Source: Thiotrichales bacterium (lineage in GTDB: Bacteria; Pseudomonadota; Gammaproteobacteria; Francisellales; CACEW01). Taken from it: a stretch of DNA of 8,420 nt. Positions 1 to 7,001 of the stretch are shown here, piece after piece. Each line of letters starts with the position of its first letter. Position 1 is the stretch's first letter. A program made the position numbers and the translations under genes. Location: positions 1 to 8,420 of the forward strand of contig JAHFRR010000057.1 in assembly GCA_023266165.1 (NCBI GenBank). The letters are read 5' to 3'. The notes under the pieces were generated by a model, which was given only the letters and a program-made list of their open reading frames with translations, was not told the origin of the DNA and did not search any database.

Positions 1-1
1 G

Positions 2-2248
2 TTTCCTCAACAAAACTTAACACTATTACCGCCTCAAGCAATTGCTCAGACTCAGCCACAAACCCAACCTTTGAATTTTCAGTTTGAAAGTCAGACCATG
101 ATTGAAAACTTTTCGGAGATCCACCTGCATGCCAGCCTAGGCCAAAACGGCCTTTCTTCCATATGGAATGCCCATATGGTATTGCCTCAGCCTCTTGATC
201 AGATAGATCAAAGCACCTGGCAGGCAACAACCCTGGAGCTGACCTCTGATACCCTCTGGAACCAGCCGTTACTCAATCTCACACAAGATCTTTTAGCATG
301 GCATCTCTTGCCACATACGATCAGTGATTGGATCAACGGGCATCAGCTGCAATTGTCTCAAATCCAGATTCAGACTCACTATCGGGGTACCTTATCGCAA
401 ATTGCAGCCCCCTCTGGCTGGCAGATCACAGGGCAGTTTTCAGGTCTGGGGGGGCTCTTTTTACCAGAATGGCCTTTGGTTCAAAACATGACAGGAAGTT
501 TCCGTGGAAACACCCCCACACCCGGTTGGATCATCACAGTCAATCAGGGAACTTCTTTAGGCATGCACCTAAACCAGCTGACCCTTACCCTCAATCCCCT
601 CAAGCTTCTGATCAATGCCCAAGGCTCTTTGACAGATGCTCAAAACTATCTGGCACACACCCCACTCTACCCAACCCTCATACCTCTCTTTCAAACCTTG
701 ACGTGGCAGGGCGGCCAAGTGAATGCACGCATTGCCTATCAAACCCCAACGGGTTGGTCAACGGATCTTGCATTTCAAGACATCTCATCTGCTGCGCTCA
801 CCCTACTGCCCTTATTGCATGTCCATCAGCTGTCAGGACATTTGATTTTACAAAACCAGTGGGTTTCTCCAAAATCTTATTTTAACGGCACGTTTTTGCA
901 AAAACCGCTGCACCTCACCATGACTTCCAATTCCAATCAACTCGACATCACAGCCCAAGGCGATGCGCCCGTGAGTCTATTAGCCCAGCGCTTTCCCAAT
1001 CCCTTGTGGGATTCGCTCTCAGGCGCTGTTCCTTTTAGGCTTCAGTTTATCCAAGCCCATCTCTCCCGCGTGATTGCACAGCTATCCCTACGTGCTCTTC
1101 AAAGCACACTGCCAGGGCCCTTGGCTAAACCCTTCGGCGAGCCTCTTGATCTCAGCGCTTCTCTCAGTTGGCAGCCTAAGATTCCCCGTTGGGACATTGG
1201 ACTGTCGCTCATCAACCCTGCCCATACGCACACCCAGCTGTCTCTTCAAGGCTTTGCCAATCCTCAGCTCATCGCGCTTTCTATTCAATCTCCTTCTCTC
1301 CAGGGTCAAATCCACTGGCACTTTGGGATACCCAATCGCCTGACATGCCAACTGCAAACATTGCAGTTAAATGCGCAAGATTTTAAAAATAATGACCCTA
1401 ACACACCTAAAAAATTATTAAACTTAACCCCCTGGCCCTCGATTCAATGTCAGGTGCAAAATTTTTATTGGAATCACACCCTCTTGGGCCAGTTGAATCT
1501 CACTCTCATTCATCCTGAAACCACCCCTCAAACGCTGGAGATTCAAAACCTCTCGCTTCAGTCCAATAGCTTCAGTGTAAGCCTCCAGGGCCAAGTGCGC
1601 GCGGTGTCCCATCAGTTGTTGAGCCGCTATCATCTCCAGATCAACGCTGAGAATTGGGCAGGATTGCTCATCCAAATAGGGCTCAAAAATTGGCTGAGCG
1701 GGGGTGAGGGCTCGTTATCTGGCCCTCTTTCCTATCTGAGCATCAACTTGATGCCTCATCTCAGAGCCTTGAATGCACAGCTCCACATTGATCTCAAAAA
1801 CGGCTCGTTGTCATCGATCAATCCTGGCATGTCAAAATTTTTAGGCCTGATGAATGTGAGCGATATTGCGCGGCGCTTTGATTTAAATTTCTCAGATGTC
1901 ATGGAAAAAGGCCTGGCTTTCAACACATTAGAGGGTGATGTTCAGATGGCTCAAGGACGTCTTTCAACAAACAATATGGCACTGGCAGGGCCCGCGTTGA
2001 ATTTGCACCTACAAGGAAACACGAGTATAGTGACCCATACACTTGACTTCCAGGTGTTAGTCATTCCTCAAGTGAGTGGAGGTTTGGCATTAGCAGCTAC
2101 CTTATTGGGAGGGCCGATTGCAGGAGCAGCTACCTGGGTTGCCGATAAAGTTTTAAGCGATACGGTGTTAAAAGATAAAGGATGGGTCTATCAGATATCA
2201 GGCTCATGGGAGAAACCCGAAATCTCTTCTCTTAAAAATATTTCTTAA
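2..2248 (+). CDS. yhdP: YhdP-family AsmA-like envelope protein, C-terminal part (5' end outside window)
   Basis: The reading frame is open from base 2, with no stop and no good start, so the window holds only the last ~748 residues of a larger protein (E. coli YhdP is about 1270 residues). The TTG at 71 is an internal Leu codon, not a start. The visible part is rich in alternating polar/hydrophobic beta-strand segments, as expected for the long hydrophobic groove of AsmA-like proteins. The C-terminus carries the family signature. A segment WLSGGEGSLSGPL (about nt 1691-1730) is followed by a region with KNGSLSSINPG, KFLGLMNV and FDLNFSDV (about nt 1797-1900), then a Gly/Ala-rich hydrophobic stretch (GGLALAATLLGGPIAGAA) and a final ISGSWEKPEI. 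In E. coli, YhdP is an inner-membrane-anchored protein spanning the periplasm that helps move phospholipid to the outer membrane. That role is inferred here from family membership. It is followed after 31 nt by the amidase gene. Confidence 0.9.
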   Translation, partial: FPQQNLTLLPPQAIAQTQPQTQPLNFQFESQTMIENFSEIHLHASLGQNGLSSIWNAHMVLPQPLDQIDQSTWQATTLELTSDTLWNQPLLNLTQDLLAWHLLPHTISDWINGHQLQLSQIQIQTHYRGTLSQIAAPSGWQITGQFSGLGGLFLPEWPLVQNMTGSFRGNTPTPGWIITVNQGTSLGMHLNQLTLTLNPLKLLINAQGSLTDAQNYLAHTPLYPTLIPLFQTLTWQGGQVNARIAYQTPTGWSTDLAFQDISSAALTLLPLLHVHQLSGHLILQNQWVSPKSYFNGTFLQKPLHLTMTSNSNQLDITAQGDAPVSLLAQRFPNPLWDSLSGAVPFRLQFIQAHLSRVIAQLSLRALQSTLPGPLAKPFGEPLDLSASLSWQPKIPRWDIGLSLINPAHTHTQLSLQGFANPQLIALSIQSPSLQGQIHWHFGIPNRLTCQLQTLQLNAQDFKNNDPNTPKKLLNLTPWPSIQCQVQNFYWNHTLLGQLNLTLIHPETTPQTLEIQNLSLQSNSFSVSLQGQVRAVSHQLLSRYHLQINAENWAGLLIQIGLKNWLSGGEGSLSGPLSYLSINLMPHLRALNAQLHIDLKNGSLSSINPGMSKFLGLMNVSDIARRFDLNFSDVMEKGLAFNTLEGDVQMAQGRLSTNNMALAGPALNLHLQGNTSIVTHTLDFQVLVIPQVSGGLALAATLLGGPIAGAATWVADKVLSDTVLKDKGWVYQISGSWEKPEISSLKNIS

Positions 2249-2267
2249 ATAAAAAAATATAATATAA

Positions 2268-2273
2268 AAGAGG
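2268..2273 (+). promoter_or_regulatory. ribosome binding site of the amidase gene
   Basis: AAGAGG lies 6 nt before the ATG at 2280. It follows an A/T-only stretch and supports this start codon. Confidence 0.6.
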
Positions 2274-2279
2274 CGCGCT

Positions 2280-3107
2280 ATGAAAATCAAAGTTGCAGTG
2301 ATTCAAATCAATGCCTGCGCGGCGATTGCCCCCAATTTACTGACCATCAAGCTGTTGGCACGTAAAGCCGTTGATGAAGGGGCATGCCTTTTGGTCTTAC
2401 CTGAAAATTTTGGATTTATCGGCGCAAAAGATGAAGACGTGTTCTTAATTCAAGAGCCCTATGGGTGTGATGGCGCTGATCATCGTTTGCAGCATTTCGT
2501 CTCTGAGATGGCACGACGTCATAAAATCTGGATTGTGGGAGGCACCATTCCCCTCAGATGTAAAGACGAAACCAAGGTTCGCAGCGCGTGTATGGTCTGG
2601 AACACAGAAGGTGAAGTAGTTGCCCGCTACGATAAAATGCATTTGTTTGATGTGTTCTTGGCAGGAAATGGTGAGCACTATCAAGAGTCTAAGATCTATG
2701 AACCCGGCAGCAAAATCGTTGTCATCCCTACACCGTTTGGAAAGCTAGGGCTGGCCGTGTGCTACGACCTTAGATTTTCAGACCTCTTTCATGCGATGCG
2801 TATGCAAGGCGCTGAGATTATCGCATTGCCTTCGGCCTTTACGGCTGCAACGGGTCGCGCACATTGGCAAATCTTATTGCAAGCTCGCGCTATTGAGAGC
2901 CAGGTCTACCTGTTAGCCGCCAATCAAGTCGGTACGCATGCCAACAACCGTGTGACCTATGGCCACAGCATGATCGTAGGGCCCTGGGGTAATATTTTGG
3001 CGCAACAGCAAGGAGGCGTTGGGTTTGCTGTCGCCGAGATTGACTTGCTCAGACTACAAGTCTTGCGAGAAGATTTCCCTGTGTGGTCTCACAGGCGCTT
3101 ATCATAA
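2280..3107 (+). CDS. nitrilase-superfamily amidase, Nit1/YbeM type (probable deaminated glutathione amidase)
   Basis: A complete 275-residue carbon-nitrogen hydrolase. The catalytic triad is visible: Glu42 in LVLPENF, Lys119 in RYDKMHLFDV and Cys161 in LAVCYDLRFSDL. Further family motifs are PSAFTAATGRAHW (about 184-196), LQARAIESQVY (about 200-210) and YGHSMIVGPWG (227-237). YDK-hLFDV and CYDLRF followed by the AHW motif fit the Nit1/YbeM branch, whose known members hydrolyse deaminated glutathione, a side product of transaminases, to alpha-ketoglutarate and cysteinylglycine. Omega-amidase (Nit2) is the main alternative, and substrate cannot be settled by eye. The protein should be cytoplasmic, as no signal peptide is present. 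The gene sits 31 nt after yhdP and 67 nt before tldD on the same strand, consistent with one transcript. Length is normal for the family and there is no damage. Confidence 0.92.
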   Translation: MKIKVAVIQINACAAIAPNLLTIKLLARKAVDEGACLLVLPENFGFIGAKDEDVFLIQEPYGCDGADHRLQHFVSEMARRHKIWIVGGTIPLRCKDETKVRSACMVWNTEGEVVARYDKMHLFDVFLAGNGEHYQESKIYEPGSKIVVIPTPFGKLGLAVCYDLRFSDLFHAMRMQGAEIIALPSAFTAATGRAHWQILLQARAIESQVYLLAANQVGTHANNRVTYGHSMIVGPWGNILAQQQGGVGFAVAEIDLLRLQVLREDFPVWSHRRLS

Positions 3108-3174
3108 CAAGATCAGGATAGAAAGCTCTTGTGTGAATCAAGATGATGAACAAAAATGATGGATATTAAAGATT

Positions 3175-4614
3175 ATGGATAGAAATTTAGAAAAAAAACT
3201 CTACCAGCATTTGCTCACGAACAATGGTCTTTCTCTTGAAATCCTTCAAAAAGTCTTGGCCAGCGCCCATGCCCCGGGGGCAGATTTCACAGACATCTAC
3301 TTGGAATCCTCTTACTTTGAATCCTGGTCTTTAGAAGATGGCTTGGTGAAAAATGGCAGCTTTGATTTAGGTCAAGGCGCTGGAATCCGTGTCAATACAG
3401 GCGAGCAGACCGGATTGGCCTACTGTGATGTGTTAACAGAGCCTGGGCTCTTTCTTGCCGCTCACCATGCAAAACAAATTATTCAGATCCCAACGCTCAA
3501 ATCCCCTTCCAAGATATCCCATCCGCATGCGAAATCGAGATATCCTGCCATTGATCCCAGACTGTCTCTGACATCGCAAGACCAGGTCAACTTACTGAAA
3601 GCGGTTGATCAGTACGCCCGATCCAAAGACCCGAGAATCACGCAAGTCCTGGCAACACTGGCTTCCAGTCAAACTCAAATTTTAATTCTCGCCAGTGATG
3701 ACACCCTCGCAGTAGACAACCGCCCTCTAGTACGCCTGTCTGTGACGGTGATTCTGGAATCCAACGGCCAACGCGAGCAAGGGTTTGCTGGCGGCGGTGG
3801 GCGCCACGCCCTCGCACAGCTTCTCGAACCTAACACCTGGCAAACCCTGGTCAACCAAGCCATTCATGGCGCAGATGTCAATCTTCAAGCCAGAAGCGCT
3901 CCAGCAGGTGTGATGGATGTGGTCTTGGGTTCTGGCTGGCCAGGCGTTTTGATCCACGAGGCGGTGGGGCATGGGTTAGAGGCAGATTTCAATCGCAAGA
4001 TGAGCTCCGCGTTTTCCCATAAAATGGGGCAAGTCATTGCTTCCCCTTTGTGTAGCATTGTGGATGATGGTACGCTTGCCAACTTACGAGGCTCTCTGAC
4101 CTTAGATGATGAAGGCACACCGACCCACTGTACTTCGTTGATTGAGAAAGGCGTCTTAGTGGGGTATCTGCATGACAAACTCAGTGCACGCTTGATGGGG
4201 CAAGCACCCACAGGCAATGGCCGTCGGGAATCTTACGCCCATAAAGTTCTCCCTCGCATGACCAATACCTATTTGCAACCTGGCGAACATACCCCTGAAG
4301 AAATCATTGCATCCATTGATAAAGGCTTGTATGCCGTGAATTTCAATGGCGGGCAAGTAGATATTACCTCGGGCAAATTTGTGTTTGCAACCAGTGAGGC
4401 TTATTTTGTTGAACGGGGTAAGATTCAGTATCCCGTGAAGGGCGCAACTTTGATTGGCGATGGGCCCTCTGCCCTCATGCGCGTGAGCATGGTAGGCAAT
4501 GATCTGCGCTTAGACCCTGGTATCGGCGTGTGCGGCAAAGAAGGCCAAAGCCTCCCTGTGGGCGTCGGACAACCCACCATTCGCATTAATCAAATGGTGG
4601 TGGGCGGGGTGTAG
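3175..4614 (+). CDS. tldD: metalloprotease subunit TldD
   Basis: A complete 479-residue protein, close to the 481 residues of E. coli TldD. The N-terminal domain shows the family pattern DFTDIYLESSYFESWSLEDG (38-57) and a GxGxR-type strand (QGAGIRV, 67-73). The zinc site is intact: the HExxxH motif HEAVGH at 261-266 within LIHEAVGHGLEADFNRK, plus the third ligand Cys453 in GVCGKEGQSLPVG. TldD works as a heterodimer with TldE (PmbA), with the metal site in TldD. Known E. coli roles are leader removal from microcin B17 and degradation of unfolded CcdA. The partner gene is not in this window. ATG 3175 is the first possible in-frame start, because a stop lies 18 nt upstream. Its Shine-Dalgarno sequence is weak (at best an AAAG 3 nt before the start). 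The gene ends with TAG directly abutting the stop of a convergent gene on the other strand. Confidence 0.95.
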   Translation: MDRNLEKKLYQHLLTNNGLSLEILQKVLASAHAPGADFTDIYLESSYFESWSLEDGLVKNGSFDLGQGAGIRVNTGEQTGLAYCDVLTEPGLFLAAHHAKQIIQIPTLKSPSKISHPHAKSRYPAIDPRLSLTSQDQVNLLKAVDQYARSKDPRITQVLATLASSQTQILILASDDTLAVDNRPLVRLSVTVILESNGQREQGFAGGGGRHALAQLLEPNTWQTLVNQAIHGADVNLQARSAPAGVMDVVLGSGWPGVLIHEAVGHGLEADFNRKMSSAFSHKMGQVIASPLCSIVDDGTLANLRGSLTLDDEGTPTHCTSLIEKGVLVGYLHDKLSARLMGQAPTGNGRRESYAHKVLPRMTNTYLQPGEHTPEEIIASIDKGLYAVNFNGGQVDITSGKFVFATSEAYFVERGKIQYPVKGATLIGDGPSALMRVSMVGNDLRLDPGIGVCGKEGQSLPVGVGQPTIRINQMVVGGV

Positions 4615-5346
4615 TTAAGACCCAATACTCACTACGTTGCTTGAAGCACTCGCATCCGCCTCTAGCGTCACCTCAGCTGACATCTTCAGGTCTTGGGCAA
4701 CGTGGGCCACACCGGAGTTGCCCTCATCATTGGCGTTACTGGACATCCGAGCGGCAAAAATCAAAGGCCCTGGTGTGTAGATCGGGGTTGCGCTGTAAAA
4801 ATTAATTTTAGAGATATGGTACACCAAGCCACTGGTCATCGACAGCTGCGTTTGATAGCTCATGGCATCTCGATACAGCTCAAGAGACAGCGCCTGATTG
4901 GCTTTAGAGAGGTTTTCAGTTGACAGGTAAGGCTCAATGCTTTCCACGGTGAAGGTCTCACCTGGGGTAGATTCCGCTTTGGCAAAAGCATACGCGTTGT
5001 TACTGGATCCTAAGGGCATGATGTTTTGCAGCGTGGCTTTGAGATCAATTAATCCAGAAGCGGTTGAAGCAGTTTTAACACTTTTGAGCGTCCATTGCCC
5101 CGTCAAGTTGTCTTTAATCAAAGAAAGATTGCCCAAGGTGGTTGAAAGATCTGACGGGTTGATGGTTGTATCCACTGCGACCAAAACCTTGGCCTGAGAC
5201 AGCGTGAGGGTGTTTTGACGCATCAAGTTTAACGTCACCGTCGTTGAAGGGTTAGGGTCGGCAAGAGGGTTGGCAGCAAAAGCCACGTGCGCAATACCCA
5301 GTAGGGCTGCGAAAGAAATCGCTATTGTTGTTTTTAGGGTTTTCAT
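4615..5346 (-). CDS. exported protein of unknown function (signal peptide, cysteine-free)
   Basis: I do not recognise this 243-residue protein. The start at 5346 is chosen over the in-frame ATG at 5370 because AGGAG lies between them and because a typical signal peptide then begins at once: MKTLK, a hydrophobic core TIAISFAALLGIAHVAF, and an Ala-x-Ala site with likely cleavage after Ala24 (AFA|ANP). The mature part, about 219 residues, contains no cysteine. It is rich in Ser, Thr, Ala, Leu and Asn, with alternating patterns (TVTLNL, KVLVAVDTTI, SAEVTLEADA) that suggest a beta-rich fold. No further membrane segment is evident after the signal peptide, and no lipobox is present, so it should be periplasmic, surface-attached or released. 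Its stop codon (TAA, 4615-4617 on the complement) abuts the tldD stop. It lies 106 nt after the ATPase gene on the same strand and seems to have its own promoter. The gene reads as intact. Confidence 0.8.
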   Translation of the reverse strand: MKTLKTTIAISFAALLGIAHVAFAANPLADPNPSTTVTLNLMRQNTLTLSQAKVLVAVDTTINPSDLSTTLGNLSLIKDNLTGQWTLKSVKTASTASGLIDLKATLQNIMPLGSSNNAYAFAKAESTPGETFTVESIEPYLSTENLSKANQALSLELYRDAMSYQTQLSMTSGLVYHISKINFYSATPIYTPGPLIFAARMSSNANDEGNSGVAHVAQDLKMSAEVTLEADASASSNVVSIGS

Positions 5347-5356
5347 GGAAACATCA

Positions 5357-5361
5357 CTCCT
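5357..5361 (-). promoter_or_regulatory. ribosome binding site deciding the start of the exported-protein gene
   Basis: AGGAG on the minus strand (followed by TGAT) lies 10 nt before the ATG at 5346. It sits inside the eight extra codons that a start at 5370 would add, so the downstream start is preferred. Confidence 0.6.
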
Positions 5362-5401
5362 GTTATTCAAGCACCCAACATCCTATCCATTCTGCGAACC
5401 A

Positions 5402-5430
5402 CTTATGCCATATTCCTCACAACTATTCAA
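5402..5430 (-). promoter_or_regulatory. possible promoter of the exported-protein gene
   Basis: On the minus strand, TTGAAT (5425-5430) and CATAAG (5402-5407) are separated by 17 nt, each matching 4 of 6 consensus bases. The -10 is preceded by TGG, i.e. an extended -10 (TGn). Transcription would start near 5395, giving a leader of about 50 nt. This is a moderate match, and read-through from the ATPase gene is an alternative source of transcript. Confidence 0.4.
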
Positions 5431-5452
5431 GAGCGAGAAGTGGATTTTGGCT

Positions 5453-6886
5453 TCAATCCAATAGCTCACTCAAATCAATGATATGCGTGAAATAGCCTGC
5501 CTCAATGACGGACTCACTGACCCCATTCACATGAATCAGCACAGGCCAAAAGGCATATCCAGTAGGCAATAGAATCGCATCTTGTTTCTTCTGGACAGCA
5601 TCGAGAACATCTGATTTAATTTCATTGCGAGAAAACTTGATCTCGCATGCAATAAGCGTATTGTAACGAGTCTTGATCATATAATCAATTTGGCATCCTG
5701 GATAACGAGTGGTTTGCCGTTGGAAATAGGCACCATGTGAGATAATATCATTCGTGTTAAGATTAAGCTTCTCCCAAATAAATCGATAACTATTGAGAAC
5801 AAGATTCTCAAATTGCAACCCCATGATGGCCTCCCATCCAGGAAGACTGCTCATGGCTTTGCTCTCAAAAAGCCCGCTTTCAATTTTATCTTTATTCGGG
5901 CCAATATATTTTAGGTAGAACCTCAAATAATTATCACTGAGCCTGAAGCGACTCAATCGAGACGCTTTTCCTGTTTTCAAATCCCAAGTGAAATCTCGCT
6001 TGAGAAACCCCGCCTTTATCAACTCATCGAGATAGTCACTCCAAAAACCACTTTTTTTCACCTGTAGACGCTGACAGATGTCATTAAATGCAAGCGCCTC
6101 ACCCTCTAAAAGCTCAACAATTTTTTGATAATACACACTTTTCGTTGTAAAAAGATCATGGAAGATATCCCCAAACTCTCGAAATAAAATACCATTTTGA
6201 TTGAAGCAAAGCCTCTTGATATTTTCATCTGCAGAGAGATTCGGCTGAATTTCTTCAAGATAGCGAGGGATACCCCCCGTCACAGATAAGATTTTAAACT
6301 TCTCATAGGCATTGGCTTTACTCCCCAGTGCATTGAGCATGGCATTACAATCTCGTAATGACAACTCACCTACAATCAAATCCAGTGAAATGCGTCCCAT
6401 AAATCCGGTGCTACTTAAAATATTTTTTTCAATCCAAGTAGAGATTGAACCACATAAAATCAAAATCAATTTTGGATTCTGCGAAAACTGCATATCCCAC
6501 GCATTCTTCAGTTTTCCAAGAAAATCAGGGTCTCCTGACCCCATCCATGAAATCTCATCAAAAAGGATAATCACACGGCCTTTCGCAGTGTCTCGTGCTA
6601 GAAATGCAAACAAATTCGTCCAGTCATCTGCTTTGATCGCGGGAAGGTGATTGAGAGAGAACTGCTGAGAAAAAGCCTCCAGTTCTGTTTGCATCGTGGT
6701 ATTTTTTTGTGGGGGCAAACCTGCAAAATGTAAAAAACGATGCCCTTTTCCAAAAGCCTGTACCAATCGACTTTTACCAACACGTCGTCGTCCACGAATC
6801 ACCACCAAACTTGAGGATTTCTTGTTGAGCAATCTATCCAATTCTGACAGTTCTTTCTGACGACCAATAAAAATTTTTGAATCCAT
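5453..6886 (-). CDS. AAA+ ATPase of the archaeal-type/DUF234 family with C-terminal PD-(D/E)xK-like domain
   Basis: A 477-residue protein if started at ATG 6886. GTG at 6892 is the alternative, but AGAAAG (6895-6900) is better spaced for the ATG (8 nt). Residues 1-240 form the P-loop ATPase: FIGRQKEL box near 6-13, Walker A GRRRVGKS (32-39) and Walker B VIILFDE (105-111, Asp110-Glu111), followed by LILILCGS (140-147) as a sensor-1-like strand. Residues about 255-305 look like a winged helix (FNDICQRLQVKKSGFWSDYL, then LIKAGFLKRD). The C-terminal third contains LRFYLKYI, LQFENLV (Glu360), QIDYMI (Asp401) and CEIKFS (Glu415, Lys417), the E...D...ExK spacing of the PD-(D/E)xK nuclease fold found in DUF234 regions. 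The cellular role of this family is largely undefined and nuclease activity is not proven. The gene is AT-richer than its neighbours (sampled lines 25-47% G+C against about 53-55%), which suggests separate ancestry. Its promoter carries three repeat units. Confidence 0.85.
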   Translation of the reverse strand: MDSKIFIGRQKELSELDRLLNKKSSSLVVIRGRRRVGKSRLVQAFGKGHRFLHFAGLPPQKNTTMQTELEAFSQQFSLNHLPAIKADDWTNLFAFLARDTAKGRVIILFDEISWMGSGDPDFLGKLKNAWDMQFSQNPKLILILCGSISTWIEKNILSSTGFMGRISLDLIVGELSLRDCNAMLNALGSKANAYEKFKILSVTGGIPRYLEEIQPNLSADENIKRLCFNQNGILFREFGDIFHDLFTTKSVYYQKIVELLEGEALAFNDICQRLQVKKSGFWSDYLDELIKAGFLKRDFTWDLKTGKASRLSRFRLSDNYLRFYLKYIGPNKDKIESGLFESKAMSSLPGWEAIMGLQFENLVLNSYRFIWEKLNLNTNDIISHGAYFQRQTTRYPGCQIDYMIKTRYNTLIACEIKFSRNEIKSDVLDAVQKKQDAILLPTGYAFWPVLIHVNGVSESVIEAGYFTHIIDLSELLD

Positions 6887-6900
6887 GGTCACGACTTTCT

Positions 6901-6914
6901 AACTTCACATAATC
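6901..6914 (-). repeat. repeat unit 1 of GATTATGTGAAGT motif
   Basis: Minus-strand sequence GATTATGTGAAGTT, located at the predicted transcription start of the ATPase gene. It shares 13 identical bases (GATTATGTGAAGT) in the same orientation with unit 3. Confidence 0.8.
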
Positions 6915-6917
6915 GAC

Positions 6918-6947
6918 ATTTTATCTTTATGTGAAGTCATTTGTCAA
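6918..6947 (-). promoter_or_regulatory. promoter of the AAA+ ATPase gene
   Basis: On the minus strand there is a perfect TTGACA (-35, 6942-6947), an 18-nt spacer and TAAAAT (-10, 6918-6923, 5 of 6). The predicted transcription start is near 6911, giving a leader of about 25 nt before ATG 6886. One repeat unit lies upstream of the -35, one lies inside the spacer and one lies at the predicted start. This is the layout of a promoter controlled by a DNA-binding protein. Confidence 0.65.
6927..6939 (+). repeat. repeat unit 2 of the motif, inverted
   Basis: Plus-strand sequence TTATGTGAAGTCA, a perfect 13-bp inverted partner of unit 3 (spacer 15 nt). With unit 1 it forms an 11-bp inverted pair (spacer 14 nt). 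It lies between the -35 and -10 elements of the ATPase promoter. Confidence 0.8.
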
Positions 6948-6954
6948 TAGAATT

Positions 6955-6969
6955 TGACTTCACATAATC
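6955..6969 (-). repeat. repeat unit 3 of the motif
   Basis: Minus-strand sequence GATTATGTGAAGTCA, located just upstream of the -35 element of the ATPase promoter. It is a direct copy of unit 1 and an inverted copy of unit 2. Centres of the three units are about 25-28 bp apart. Confidence 0.8.
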
Positions 6970-7001
6970 TGCTTTAGCTGTTTTTGTGATGTTTGCGGGG
7001 C

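Noticed and set aside
71..100. TTG at 71 as the start of the first gene
   Set aside because: The frame is open back to base 2 and the protein clearly lacks the N-terminal half of YhdP. There is no ribosome binding site before the TTG.
2258..2263. TATAAT before the amidase gene as an internal promoter
   Set aside because: It sits in an A/T-only stretch with no usable -35, and transcription would start at the ribosome binding site itself.
3885..4217. 110-codon open frame on the minus strand within tldD, and similar long antisense frames elsewhere
   Set aside because: They lie opposite well-conserved genes, have no ribosome binding sites and encode no recognisable protein features.
4574..4600. 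Perfect 8-bp stem CCACCATT/AATGGTGG near the end of tldD as a terminator
   Set aside because: No T-run follows on either strand. The bases encode the conserved TldD C-terminus, and the 11-nt loop is unremarkable.
6902..6967. TGTGA/TCACA halves in the repeats as CRP sites
   Set aside because: CRP needs TGTGA-N6-TCACA. Here the halves are separated by far larger distances or point away from each other.
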